Positions 8,843-16,752 of a stretch of DNA of 64,000 bases are shown here, piece by piece. The notes beneath the pieces were generated by a model. It saw nothing but the letters and a program-made list of their open reading frames with translations. It did no database searches and was not told where the DNA came from. Source of the stretch: Arcticibacterium sp964021845 (GTDB lineage Bacteria > Bacteroidota > Bacteroidia > Cytophagales > Spirosomataceae); assembly GCF_964021845.1 (NCBI RefSeq), contig NZ_CAXHZC010000003.1, positions 372,001 through 436,000 of the forward strand. Reading direction: 5' to 3'. Every line of letters begins with the position of its first letter. Within the stretch, counting starts at the first letter, position 1. The translations under genes were made by a program, and so were the position numbers.

Positions 8843-10786
8843 TTATTTAGTTTTTTCGAGGCTGTAGTCAAAGTTCGACTCAAATCCCCAGGTGTACTTA
8901 CTCCAAAAGGTAAGACTTTTTATTTTTTTATTAGTTCCTTCGGTGGCAAACCGTAGGAAGTCGTTTTCGCTAGTAACTTTTTCGCTGGCAAGTATTCCTC
9001 CTTTTAAAATGGGTGGAGGTATTCTAAAATAGTCTTCGGTCTGGTCTTGATAAATCACTTTACATCTTAAATAAGGAGGTTGAAAGAACAGTCGAGCTAT
9101 TTTGCCAAAGAAGCTATAATGTACATCAGCATTCAAATATATTAAGCCATCCGATGTTTCTGGAATGCTTATTTCTATACCTAGCAGCCCTTGCTTTTTT
9201 TCTATTTCTTGATAATCAGGCATCGAAACATTGGTTTCCTTTTCAAATAGAAATAGTTTTTCGTGTGGCATGATAATGGTATCACCAAGGGAATAGTTCC
9301 TTCTAAGGGCTAAATAGGCACCTTTGTCCATCCAAAGAGGGTTTTGTTCTCTATAATCATGGATGTTTGCCAAAACAAAGTCCGGGGCGGTGCTTCCTTT
9401 ATATTTTTCCTCGTTTTTCTCAGCAAGCCAATCACTGTTTGCTTGATATGTTTGAATGATTGGTCTTGGATTATAGGTAAATTGGTTGAAGAAAATATAG
9501 GAGATTTCCCATGGCATAATATCAATCGAAGCATTGCCAATTTTGTCACGAATATCCTGCGGCAGGATTCTGATTTTATTGATTTCTTCCTGCTGAAAAT
9601 TCTTTTGATAGTCGTAATTATAAAACTTTGAAAAGTAATTGTAAGGGCTTTTGGCTTTCAATGTGTTGAACAAAACAAATACATTTTTATTTTCTTTTGC
9701 TTCCGTAGCTATGCTGTTTGGAAAGTAAAAAAGAGCGTATTCTTTTAAATTATAATTTGTGATAGCGAGTCTTATAAACTGCGTAGAAATTACCTGCAGA
9801 AAAAGTACTGTGAAAACCATTCTTGCTCCACCTTTAAAATGTTTGGCAAAAAGGAATATCAAAACGGCTAAAACAGGTAAGAAAAGAAAGAAGCCAAAAA
9901 CATTATAATGCCCAGTGGCCGTGTGGGCTTGTTTAAAACAAAGAAACCAAGCTAACGCACTTATGATATAAAGGTATAGGTTGTCTACAAAAAAGGCTAG
10001 GTTTTTAAAGATGTAAAGCAAAACTATAGCTAGAATGATAAACTCTAAAATGAGAAGAAGTCCAAGTTCTTTAATCTTCAAAATATTAACGGCTTGTCCG
10101 TCTTGATAAGCATCTATAATTTTTAGACTTGCCGCCAAATAATCAGGAATGGAGACGTTTAGGAGTAAAGAAAAGCTAGCAGTAAAAAGAATAAGAGAAA
10201 CCAATGTCAATAAAGCAGCTTTCCAAGAGATTATTTTAACAAAGTAAAAATAGAGTACGGATAAAAGAAGTACAGTATAAGCTATCAGACTAAGGTTAAC
10301 TTTGATATAGAATATTAAAACAGCCAGCACTACCGCTAATATTAAACCCAAAGTGCTTTTGGTTTGCTGCACGTAGAGTAGCCAAAACAGCATTAGGTAA
10401 AATAGTGTAAAGGTAACGTCGGCAAAAAAGCCCCATGGCAAAAGAATAGAGACAGCTACTATAGCCGCTTGCCACCACTTATCACCCATTTTTAAAAAGG
10501 AAAGCTTAATTATCATCAAATAGTTAAGCAGCAAAAAGGAGTGGAAAAGGAATAAAACCCAAGGGCTAATTTTTTCTGGTAAGAGTGCTGTGTTTAGGAA
10601 ACCAAGTGGGCCATAGTTGAAAATAAAGTCGGTACCGAACGTGAAATTTTGGTTGATGGCCATCACCAAAGATTCTGTCCAAGAAGGGTCAATATCAATA
10701 CCCGCATATCCGAAAGGTTCGGCAATAGAAAAAAACAGAAAGCCGAAGATTAAATAAAATAGTTTTTGTTTAGCCTGTGAACTCAT
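8843..10786 (-). CDS. Large polytopic membrane protein of unknown function
   Basis: Protein of 647 residues. The first about 380 residues contain some 11-12 hydrophobic segments separated by short loops, and a large soluble C-terminal part (about 390-647) follows. An early extracytoplasmic loop has the phrase FNYGPLGFLNTALLP, which I associate with uncharacterised multi-pass proteins whose topology resembles membrane glycosyltransferases of the GT-C type. No confirmed catalytic Asp motif was identified, so a glycosyltransferase call would be speculation. It is upstream of and almost fused to rhlE (2-bp gap), while its own upstream neighbour lpdA ends with a terminator. Confidence 0.75.
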   Translation of the reverse strand: MSSQAKQKLFYLIFGFLFFSIAEPFGYAGIDIDPSWTESLVMAINQNFTFGTDFIFNYGPLGFLNTALLPEKISPWVLFLFHSFLLLNYLMIIKLSFLKMGDKWWQAAIVAVSILLPWGFFADVTFTLFYLMLFWLLYVQQTKSTLGLILAVVLAVLIFYIKVNLSLIAYTVLLLSVLYFYFVKIISWKAALLTLVSLILFTASFSLLLNVSIPDYLAASLKIIDAYQDGQAVNILKIKELGLLLILEFIILAIVLLYIFKNLAFFVDNLYLYIISALAWFLCFKQAHTATGHYNVFGFFLFLPVLAVLIFLFAKHFKGGARMVFTVLFLQVISTQFIRLAITNYNLKEYALFYFPNSIATEAKENKNVFVLFNTLKAKSPYNYFSKFYNYDYQKNFQQEEINKIRILPQDIRDKIGNASIDIMPWEISYIFFNQFTYNPRPIIQTYQANSDWLAEKNEEKYKGSTAPDFVLANIHDYREQNPLWMDKGAYLALRRNYSLGDTIIMPHEKLFLFEKETNVSMPDYQEIEKKQGLLGIEISIPETSDGLIYLNADVHYSFFGKIARLFFQPPYLRCKVIYQDQTEDYFRIPPPILKGGILASEKVTSENDFLRFATEGTNKKIKSLTFWSKYTWGFESNFDYSLEKTK

Positions 10787-10801
10787 GGAAAATGGTCTTT
10801 G

Positions 10802-10845
10802 TAAAAGAAATAAACCCTGACAAAAGTAGGCATTGTCAGGGTTTA
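10802..10845 (-). terminator. Terminator downstream of lpdA
   Basis: A 12-bp perfect stem (10811-10822 with 10834-10845, core AAACCCTGACA) and an 11-nt loop are followed on the minus strand by TTTCTTTT. It separates lpdA from the membrane-protein/rhlE unit. Confidence 0.7.
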
Positions 10846-10876
10846 ATATAATAGTTGAGCCTTAGCTCACAGTAAT

Positions 10877-12268
10877 TTATAGGTGAATCACCTCGTCATA
10901 GGCAGCTGCAGCAGCTTCCATAATGGCTTCAGACATGGTAGGGTGGGGGTGAACAGACTTCACTATTTCCATACCTGTAGTTTCTAGTTTTCTAGCTACT
11001 ACTGCTTCAGCAATCATTTCGGTTACGTTAGAGCCAATCATGTGACAGCCTAACCATTCGCCATATTTGGCGTCAAAAATTACTTTTACAAAACCTTCTG
11101 GTACTCCACCAGCTTTTGCTTTTCCAGAAGCAGTGAATGGGAATTTACCTACTTTTATTTCATGTCCAGCTTCTTTGGCTTGCTCTTCTGTCATACCTAC
11201 AGAGGCTATTTCAGGCGAACAATATGTACAGCCAGGAATATTTCCGTAGTCTAAAGGAAGAGGATGGTGTCCAGCTAGTTTTTCTACACAGATGATACCT
11301 TCTGCAGATGCCACGTGAGCAAGAGCTTGACCAGGAGTAACATCACCAATAGCAAAATAACCAGGCATGTTAGTCTCATAAAACTCATTTACTAAGATTT
11401 TGCCTCTGTCTGTAGCTATTCCTACTTCTTCAAGACCAATATTCTCAATGTTGGCAGCGATACCTGCAGCAGAAAGAACCACATCAGATTCTATCACCAC
11501 TTCGCCATCTTTAGTTTTGATGGTAGATTTACATCCTTTTCCAGAGATATCAACTTTCTCTACAGAAGAGTTAGTCATGATATCAATGCCTAATTTTTTG
11601 TATTGTTTCGCTAATTCCTTAGACACGTCAGCATCTTCTACAGGAACTATTCTTGGCATAAATTCTACGATAGTTACCTTAGTGCCCATACTTGCATAAA
11701 CATATGCAAACTCAACACCGATAGCCCCAGAACCAATAACAAGCATTGATTTTGGTTGCTTTTTTAGGCTCATTGCCTTTCTGTATTCAATAACTTTTTC
11801 TCCGTCGATAGGCACATTAGGAAGCTCACGTGCTCTAGCACCTGTAGCTATAATAATACTTTTACCCTCGACCGTTGAAACTGTGCCATCAGCGGCAGTA
11901 ACCTCAACCTTTTTACCAGGTTGTACTTTACCGTAACCGTCTATGACGTCAATTTTATTCTTTTTCATCAAGAACTGAACGCCCTTACTCATGCCATCGG
12001 CTACGCCTCTTGACCTGTCAATAACTGCATTAAAGTCGGCTTCTGCCTTGGTTACTTTAATACCATAGTCTTCTGCATGCTGTATATAGTTAAAAACTTG
12101 AGCAGACTTTAAAAGAGCTTTGGTAGGGATACATCCCCAGTTTAAGCAAATTCCGCCAAGGTTTTCTTTTTCAATTACTGCCACTTTCATCCCTAATTGA
12201 GATGCTCTAATAGCTGTTACATATCCACCAGGGCCAGAACCCAAAACTACCACGTCATATTGTGCCAT
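10877..12268 (-). CDS. lpdA: Dihydrolipoyl dehydrogenase
   Basis: FAD flavoprotein (E3) that reoxidises lipoamide of 2-oxo acid dehydrogenase and glycine cleavage complexes with NAD+. The FAD-binding LGSGPGG is at residues 9-15. The redox disulfide lies in GGICLNWGCIPTK (Cys41 and Cys46). The NAD site is at VIGSGAIGVEF, a second FAD segment at YFAIGDVT, and the catalytic His-Glu dyad in HPHPTMSEAIMEA near the C-terminus. At 463 residues it is full length. It stands alone, away from E1/E2 genes, so it probably serves several complexes. A terminator follows it. Confidence 0.96.
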   Translation of the reverse strand: MAQYDVVVLGSGPGGYVTAIRASQLGMKVAVIEKENLGGICLNWGCIPTKALLKSAQVFNYIQHAEDYGIKVTKAEADFNAVIDRSRGVADGMSKGVQFLMKKNKIDVIDGYGKVQPGKKVEVTAADGTVSTVEGKSIIIATGARARELPNVPIDGEKVIEYRKAMSLKKQPKSMLVIGSGAIGVEFAYVYASMGTKVTIVEFMPRIVPVEDADVSKELAKQYKKLGIDIMTNSSVEKVDISGKGCKSTIKTKDGEVVIESDVVLSAAGIAANIENIGLEEVGIATDRGKILVNEFYETNMPGYFAIGDVTPGQALAHVASAEGIICVEKLAGHHPLPLDYGNIPGCTYCSPEIASVGMTEEQAKEAGHEIKVGKFPFTASGKAKAGGVPEGFVKVIFDAKYGEWLGCHMIGSNVTEMIAEAVVARKLETTGMEIVKSVHPHPTMSEAIMEAAAAAYDEVIHL

Positions 12269-12303
12269 AGAATTTTATGCTTTTTATCGTTCTAAATGTT
12301 CCG

Positions 12304-12311
12304 CAAAAGTA
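12304..12311 (-). promoter_or_regulatory. -7 promoter box for lpdA
   Basis: TACTTTTG on the minus strand matches the Bacteroidota -7 consensus TAnnTTTG exactly and lies 35 bp upstream of the lpdA start codon. No clear -33 element was found. Confidence 0.5.
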
Positions 12312-12388
12312 AGGAAAAATGAAGATTATTTAGCTACCATGTGCCGTAACGATAGTAATTAATAATTCGTCTTAAAAAGGAAGTGACT

Positions 12389-13264
12389 TTAGGGTTTTAA
12401 ACTATTTATTTGAAGTCGTCCTCTTTTATAAACGTCAATATTACTATGATTACTTATATTGACAATTCTAATACCTCTAGTTTTTGAGAAATTTGCTAAT
12501 ATTTCATGACCCTTAAATACTTTATAAAAAGATATAAATTGCTTTGCAATTTGACTTTCAATAGTTCCAATGTCTCCACCAAACTCTTTACTTAGGTTTC
12601 TTTTTCTTTGTCCATAAAAATGAGTGTCATTGAGGTACAAAGTGTTGTCTTCGTTAGAAACTCTTAGGTTTTCATTCCAAGAGTGATCCGCTCCAGTAAT
12701 ATAAATATCATCAAATCCCATTCTAATACCTTGAAAAATAGTTGCAACTAATACATTTTGGCAAAGAGGCATACCAATTCCAAGGTTGTATAGTATGTGA
12801 TTTAGCGGTAAAAAACCATCGACAATTGTATAATTAAAGTAATGAATAGTGATGTTTGAGTTTACTTTGACTCTATCAAGAAAATAGGATGATTTCCGAA
12901 AGTGATATGGGATAATTAATGTGAGAGCCCAAGATGTTTTCTCGATGATATTAATAATGAGTTTGCTAGCACTCTCATGTTTCTCATCTATAAAAGCGGG
13001 GTCTAGTAAAACGTAGTATTTAGGTTTTATGATCTCAAATTCAGAGTTCGAGGCAAACATGTTTACACAAATACAAGTCATTTCCTTCATCTGAGGTAAA
13101 AACTCCTTAAGCGTGTCTTTGCTAGACGGCCCATTTCCTAAAATCAAACATGAGCCACTTTCCTTTATTGGTTTTTCAGGGAAAAGCTTCGAGAGGAGAA
13201 GTACCTTTAGTATTGAAAAAAGGGATTGAACCACTTTGTTTATAAATAAGCTAGCTTTTACCAT
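12389..13264 (-). CDS. GT42/DUF115-like protein in polysaccharide operon
   Basis: Protein of 291 residues, last in a five-gene surface-polysaccharide operon. An N-terminal hydrophobic segment (about 5-28) precedes a Rossmann-like start, LILGNGPSSKDTL. That motif and the later IFQGIRMGFDDIYITGADHSW resemble the nucleotide-sugar binding and C-terminal blocks of bacterial sialyltransferase family GT42 and of DUF115/MAF-type proteins. It is therefore probably a glycosyltransferase or related transferase acting on a cell-surface glycan. I cannot choose between the families by eye. Its start overlaps the flippase gene by 14 bp. Confidence 0.6.
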   Translation of the reverse strand: MVKASLFINKVVQSLFSILKVLLLSKLFPEKPIKESGSCLILGNGPSSKDTLKEFLPQMKEMTCICVNMFASNSEFEIIKPKYYVLLDPAFIDEKHESASKLIINIIEKTSWALTLIIPYHFRKSSYFLDRVKVNSNITIHYFNYTIVDGFLPLNHILYNLGIGMPLCQNVLVATIFQGIRMGFDDIYITGADHSWNENLRVSNEDNTLYLNDTHFYGQRKRNLSKEFGGDIGTIESQIAKQFISFYKVFKGHEILANFSKTRGIRIVNISNHSNIDVYKRGRLQINSLKP

Positions 13265-14747
13265 TTATAATGTCAGTCATTTTGGTCAGTATTTGAATAA
13301 AAAGAGTATTTATGTCTTTTGATACTTGAAAAAAATATATTAAGCCAAGGAAAAGAAAACCGGTAATAAAAGATTTATAAATAATGGAAATAGCGGGGCT
13401 TTCTAGGGTAGGTAACATGAATCCAATATAAACAACCAAGCCCGAAATGATAGTAGCAATTAGCTGCTCTTGTCCTAAGGGTTGGATTTTGAAATAATGC
13501 CAAACAAGCAAGCTTCTTAATGTGTTATAATAGATAATTGCCAAGAGTGAAGCTACAGCCGCTCCATTTAATTTATATATAGGAATTAGCCATTGATTTA
13601 AGAGATATAATACGAAAACAAAACTGATTATCAGTACAGAGTCAATTTTGTAATATTTAGAATTGGCCAGAATCAAACTGTTAATTCCTGTTAGAAGATC
13701 AAATAGCTTGCTGAAACCAATAATAATTAAAGCCGTTTTACCAATCGAATATTCAGGTTTAATAAAGCCAAATAATTGGTCGATATTAACCCAAACAATC
13801 AGCATAATGAACAAACCAAAAATGTAGAGGTTAATACTACTTTTTTTATAAATAGACTCCACCTTATTGTACTCTTCTTTTTCCATAGCATCTATAACAA
13901 TGGCGGATGAAGCTTTATGAATTCCTACATAGGCCATACCGAGTAGGCTAGCAAACAAAAGACAAGTATTATAAATGCCTGTGTTACCGAGCCCGAGGTA
14001 TTTATAAACCATAATTTTATCTAGCTGTAAAACTATCATGGATGAAAGGCCAGTGAAAATACTAAAAGAAGCGAATTTAATGAACCTAGGGCGTATATGC
14101 GAGGTAGGAAAGTCTTTTGACGGAAGGAAGTTTAAACCTGAAACAGAAAGAGCTTTTATTATAATAAACAAAGTGGGTAAGGAAATGGCAACTATCCAAA
14201 GGTAAATGAACTGATGAAAATCAACCAGTTTAAGGGCGTATATAGATACCGCTATAAGGAGAAATAATCGTTGAAAAAACTGACTATACAGTGTTCCTGC
14301 GGAAGTGTTGTAAAGACCTTTTAAGTAATTATCAAAAAGGTTAAAGATCATAGTGGCAGACGCCATTACGAAAATGAAATTGAAATTTTCTGCAAACAGC
14401 TCATTCCCATTGGAGTTAGTTTGTATGATATAATCTTTTAATAGCCATAACACACATACTCCACCTATATAGCCTAATAATTGAGTTTTAAATCCTAGGT
14501 TCAGGTAACCCCTATGGTTAGTTTGGTAATTTCTAAAAAAAGAAAAGTATTTCGTGCCGGCATTATTGAAGCCAAGGCTTGCTATTTGACAGAATATAAA
14601 CATATAGCTAAGCAGCAGGGCTAATAAACCATTTTCCTCAGGAGTAAAGTAATTTGGGATAATGAAGCCCTGTGTAATTATTCCTATTCCAGCTCCTAAG
14701 TAGGAGTAGATACTGTTTAAGATGGATTGCTTTTTTATGACCGACAT
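13251..14747 (-). CDS. Wzx-type polysaccharide flippase (MOP superfamily)
   Basis: Integral membrane protein of 498 residues with about 12-14 predicted helices across its whole length. It starts with the typical IYSYLGAGIGIITQGFIIP segment and has the loop pattern of O-antigen/teichoic acid exporters. The likely role is to move undecaprenyl-linked oligosaccharide across the inner membrane. It overlaps the GT4 gene upstream by 13 bp and the GT42-like gene downstream by 14 bp, so the three are translationally coupled. No polymerase (Wzy) or chain-length protein is adjacent, so the flipped unit may be a short glycan. Confidence 0.88.
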   Translation of the reverse strand: MSVIKKQSILNSIYSYLGAGIGIITQGFIIPNYFTPEENGLLALLLSYMFIFCQIASLGFNNAGTKYFSFFRNYQTNHRGYLNLGFKTQLLGYIGGVCVLWLLKDYIIQTNSNGNELFAENFNFIFVMASATMIFNLFDNYLKGLYNTSAGTLYSQFFQRLFLLIAVSIYALKLVDFHQFIYLWIVAISLPTLFIIIKALSVSGLNFLPSKDFPTSHIRPRFIKFASFSIFTGLSSMIVLQLDKIMVYKYLGLGNTGIYNTCLLFASLLGMAYVGIHKASSAIVIDAMEKEEYNKVESIYKKSSINLYIFGLFIMLIVWVNIDQLFGFIKPEYSIGKTALIIIGFSKLFDLLTGINSLILANSKYYKIDSVLIISFVFVLYLLNQWLIPIYKLNGAAVASLLAIIYYNTLRSLLVWHYFKIQPLGQEQLIATIISGLVVYIGFMLPTLESPAISIIYKSFITGFLFLGLIYFFQVSKDINTLFIQILTKMTDIINGKS

Positions 14748-16015
14748 TCTAAAACAGAATTATAAAGCTCAAGGTATTTTTTTGCTACAACATCTTCACT
14801 GAAAAATTTATTAACTTTTTCCCTTGCATTTAATGAAAGTTGTTTGTCATCATTATTGCGAAGCACCCATTGTATACCCTCGGCTAAACTTTCTGAGGAT
14901 TTATACTTTGCTAAAAAACCATTTTTTTTATGATCAATTATTTCTGGAATTCCTCCGATATTAAATGCTGCACATGGGGTTCCACAGGCCAGTGCTTCAA
15001 TCAATGTATTTGGCAGGTTTTCTTGAATGGAAGAAGAAACAAAGATATCGGCGGTATTATAAATAGTATTTAATTTGTCGGGGTCGTTAATGCGGCCCAA
15101 AATATGTGTTTTAAAACGGAAGTCATGCTTAGACTCTGGAGCGGCCTCACCTACTATAAGAACTTCAATACCTTCTGCCTCTTTTTTGTTACAACCCATG
15201 TACAAAATTTCTAAGGACTCTTTAAGGTAGCCATACCCCTTCCAACTGACAGAAACCTTCATGGCAGAAAAGAGAATGTAAGTTTTTTTTTCTTCTAAAG
15301 CCATCGATTCTTTTGCATTTTCTTTATTAATAGGAAAGAAAACACGCTGATTCAAAGGGTTCGGGATGGTTGTAATCTTAAGGTTTCCTAAGACTTTACT
15401 TTTGCGAGCTCTATTAGATATCCACTCACTACAGCCAACAATGTGAATGTTCTTCTTTTTTTTAAACAGTTCGAATTTTACTTGATTTAATCTGAAAGAG
15501 AGATCTGACGTTGATGGTCTTTTTAAATATTGTTCGCACTCTCCACACCCGGTCTGAAAGTTTAGGCAGTCTCCACTATGATGGCATCCACCTGTCATAA
15601 GCCACATATCATGCATGGTCCACACTATGGGGATATTTAAATCAAAGATTCTTTTAATAGATGTGTTAGACAGAAAACCGAAGTTGGTCCAATGCAAATG
15701 TATAATATCGAATGTTTTAAGGTCAACATACTTGGTGATATCAATTCCAGAAATACTGGGAGAAAAGGAAAAGCGAACCGACTTGTCTTTTTCATAGAAG
15801 AAAAAATAGGTTCGTTCAATTAGAAAGTTTAAAAAAGTTATTTTTTTTAACCACCACTTTTCGGAGATAGCTTGTACTATGTTTTTTTCGGTATTTTTTT
15901 TTTGAGTAAAAATAGTTACATCAAGGCCTTTTTTTTCGAGCGTCTCTGCTAATCTTACGCAAGCTATAGACGCCCCTCCTAGTGTGTCATCAATATTTAT
16001 AAAAGCTACCCTCAT
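14735..16015 (-). CDS. Glycosyltransferase family 4
   Basis: GT-B fold retaining glycosyltransferase of 426 residues. The N-terminal acceptor lobe opens with DTLGGASIACVRLAETL. The C-terminal donor lobe contains ILFSAMKVSVSWKGY, the phrase VSSSIQENLPNTLIEALACGTP with the E-x7-E pair that holds the nucleotide sugar, and FNIGGIPEII. A cysteine-rich patch near residues 145-162 (CHHSGDCLNFQTGCGECE) resembles a local zinc-type insert known from some GT4 enzymes of surface-glycan loci. It overlaps the methyltransferase gene by 4 bp and the flippase gene by 13 bp. The sugar specificity is unknown. Confidence 0.9.
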   Translation of the reverse strand: MRVAFINIDDTLGGASIACVRLAETLEKKGLDVTIFTQKKNTEKNIVQAISEKWWLKKITFLNFLIERTYFFFYEKDKSVRFSFSPSISGIDITKYVDLKTFDIIHLHWTNFGFLSNTSIKRIFDLNIPIVWTMHDMWLMTGGCHHSGDCLNFQTGCGECEQYLKRPSTSDLSFRLNQVKFELFKKKKNIHIVGCSEWISNRARKSKVLGNLKITTIPNPLNQRVFFPINKENAKESMALEEKKTYILFSAMKVSVSWKGYGYLKESLEILYMGCNKKEAEGIEVLIVGEAAPESKHDFRFKTHILGRINDPDKLNTIYNTADIFVSSSIQENLPNTLIEALACGTPCAAFNIGGIPEIIDHKKNGFLAKYKSSESLAEGIQWVLRNNDDKQLSLNAREKVNKFFSEDVVAKKYLELYNSVLECRS

Positions 16016-16752
16016 TTATTCGCTATAATCACAATGTAAGGGGAAAACCATTTGGTTTCAATCGGGATGATGGTGAAAATTGCTTTAAAAATGAACCAGA
16101 CGGTTTTAAATAAAAACTTGAAACAAGTAGACTTTGTAGAAAGGTTTTCTAACCAAATCATAAACTTACCATTATAAAAGGTTTTTACATTTTTTAATCC
16201 AGCTTCTTCCGTTGCTTTTTTTAACACGTCTAAATCCATACAAGCTATGTAGTGTTTTTCAAAGTTATCTTTGTCAAATTTCTTTTGCATCCAGCCATTT
16301 AAGCCCTTGAAGTTTGGGATGGAAATAAACAAAGTGCCTTTTTCTTTAAGGAAAGAAGCGTGTATGTTTACAATCTCCTGGGTATTTTCAAAATGTTCAA
16401 TTAAGCCATTTGAGAAAACAAGGTCGTACTTTTCTTTGTTCTTAATATTGAATAGGTCAGCTTCTATAATATGAACACCTTTTTCGTTTAGCTGATTTGC
16501 CGCTAAAAGTTCAGTGAAAATCTTTGGATGTATTACATAGTCTAGAAGGGTAGCATCTACATCTAAATATTTTTGAAGATAAACAGAGTAATGTCCGGGG
16601 AAGCCACCTAGTTCTAAAGAATTTTTAATATTTCTTTTATTACAAATTTCCCTTAGAAAATCAGAAAGTATTAGGTTCTGAGGAACAGGAAAAACAAGAT
16701 TCTTTTTACTCTCCCAATAGTTTAACCAAAATTCTCTACTCGTTAAACTCAT
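16012..16752 (-). CDS. SAM-dependent methyltransferase (class I)
   Basis: Protein of 246 residues. The SAM-binding motif I is SLELGGFPGHYSVYL (about residues 41-55). The acidic post-I region ends in ATLLDYV, and motif IV/V reads YDLVFSNGLIEHF. A hydrophobic C-terminal stretch (about 210-235) may anchor it to the membrane. Set between a YfhO protein and a GT4 with 4-bp overlaps on both sides, it probably methylates a sugar or lipid-linked intermediate of the same surface glycan; that is inferred from context only. Confidence 0.85.
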   Translation of the reverse strand: MSLTSREFWLNYWESKKNLVFPVPQNLILSDFLREICNKRNIKNSLELGGFPGHYSVYLQKYLDVDATLLDYVIHPKIFTELLAANQLNEKGVHIIEADLFNIKNKEKYDLVFSNGLIEHFENTQEIVNIHASFLKEKGTLFISIPNFKGLNGWMQKKFDKDNFEKHYIACMDLDVLKKATEEAGLKNVKTFYNGKFMIWLENLSTKSTCFKFLFKTVWFIFKAIFTIIPIETKWFSPYIVIIANK

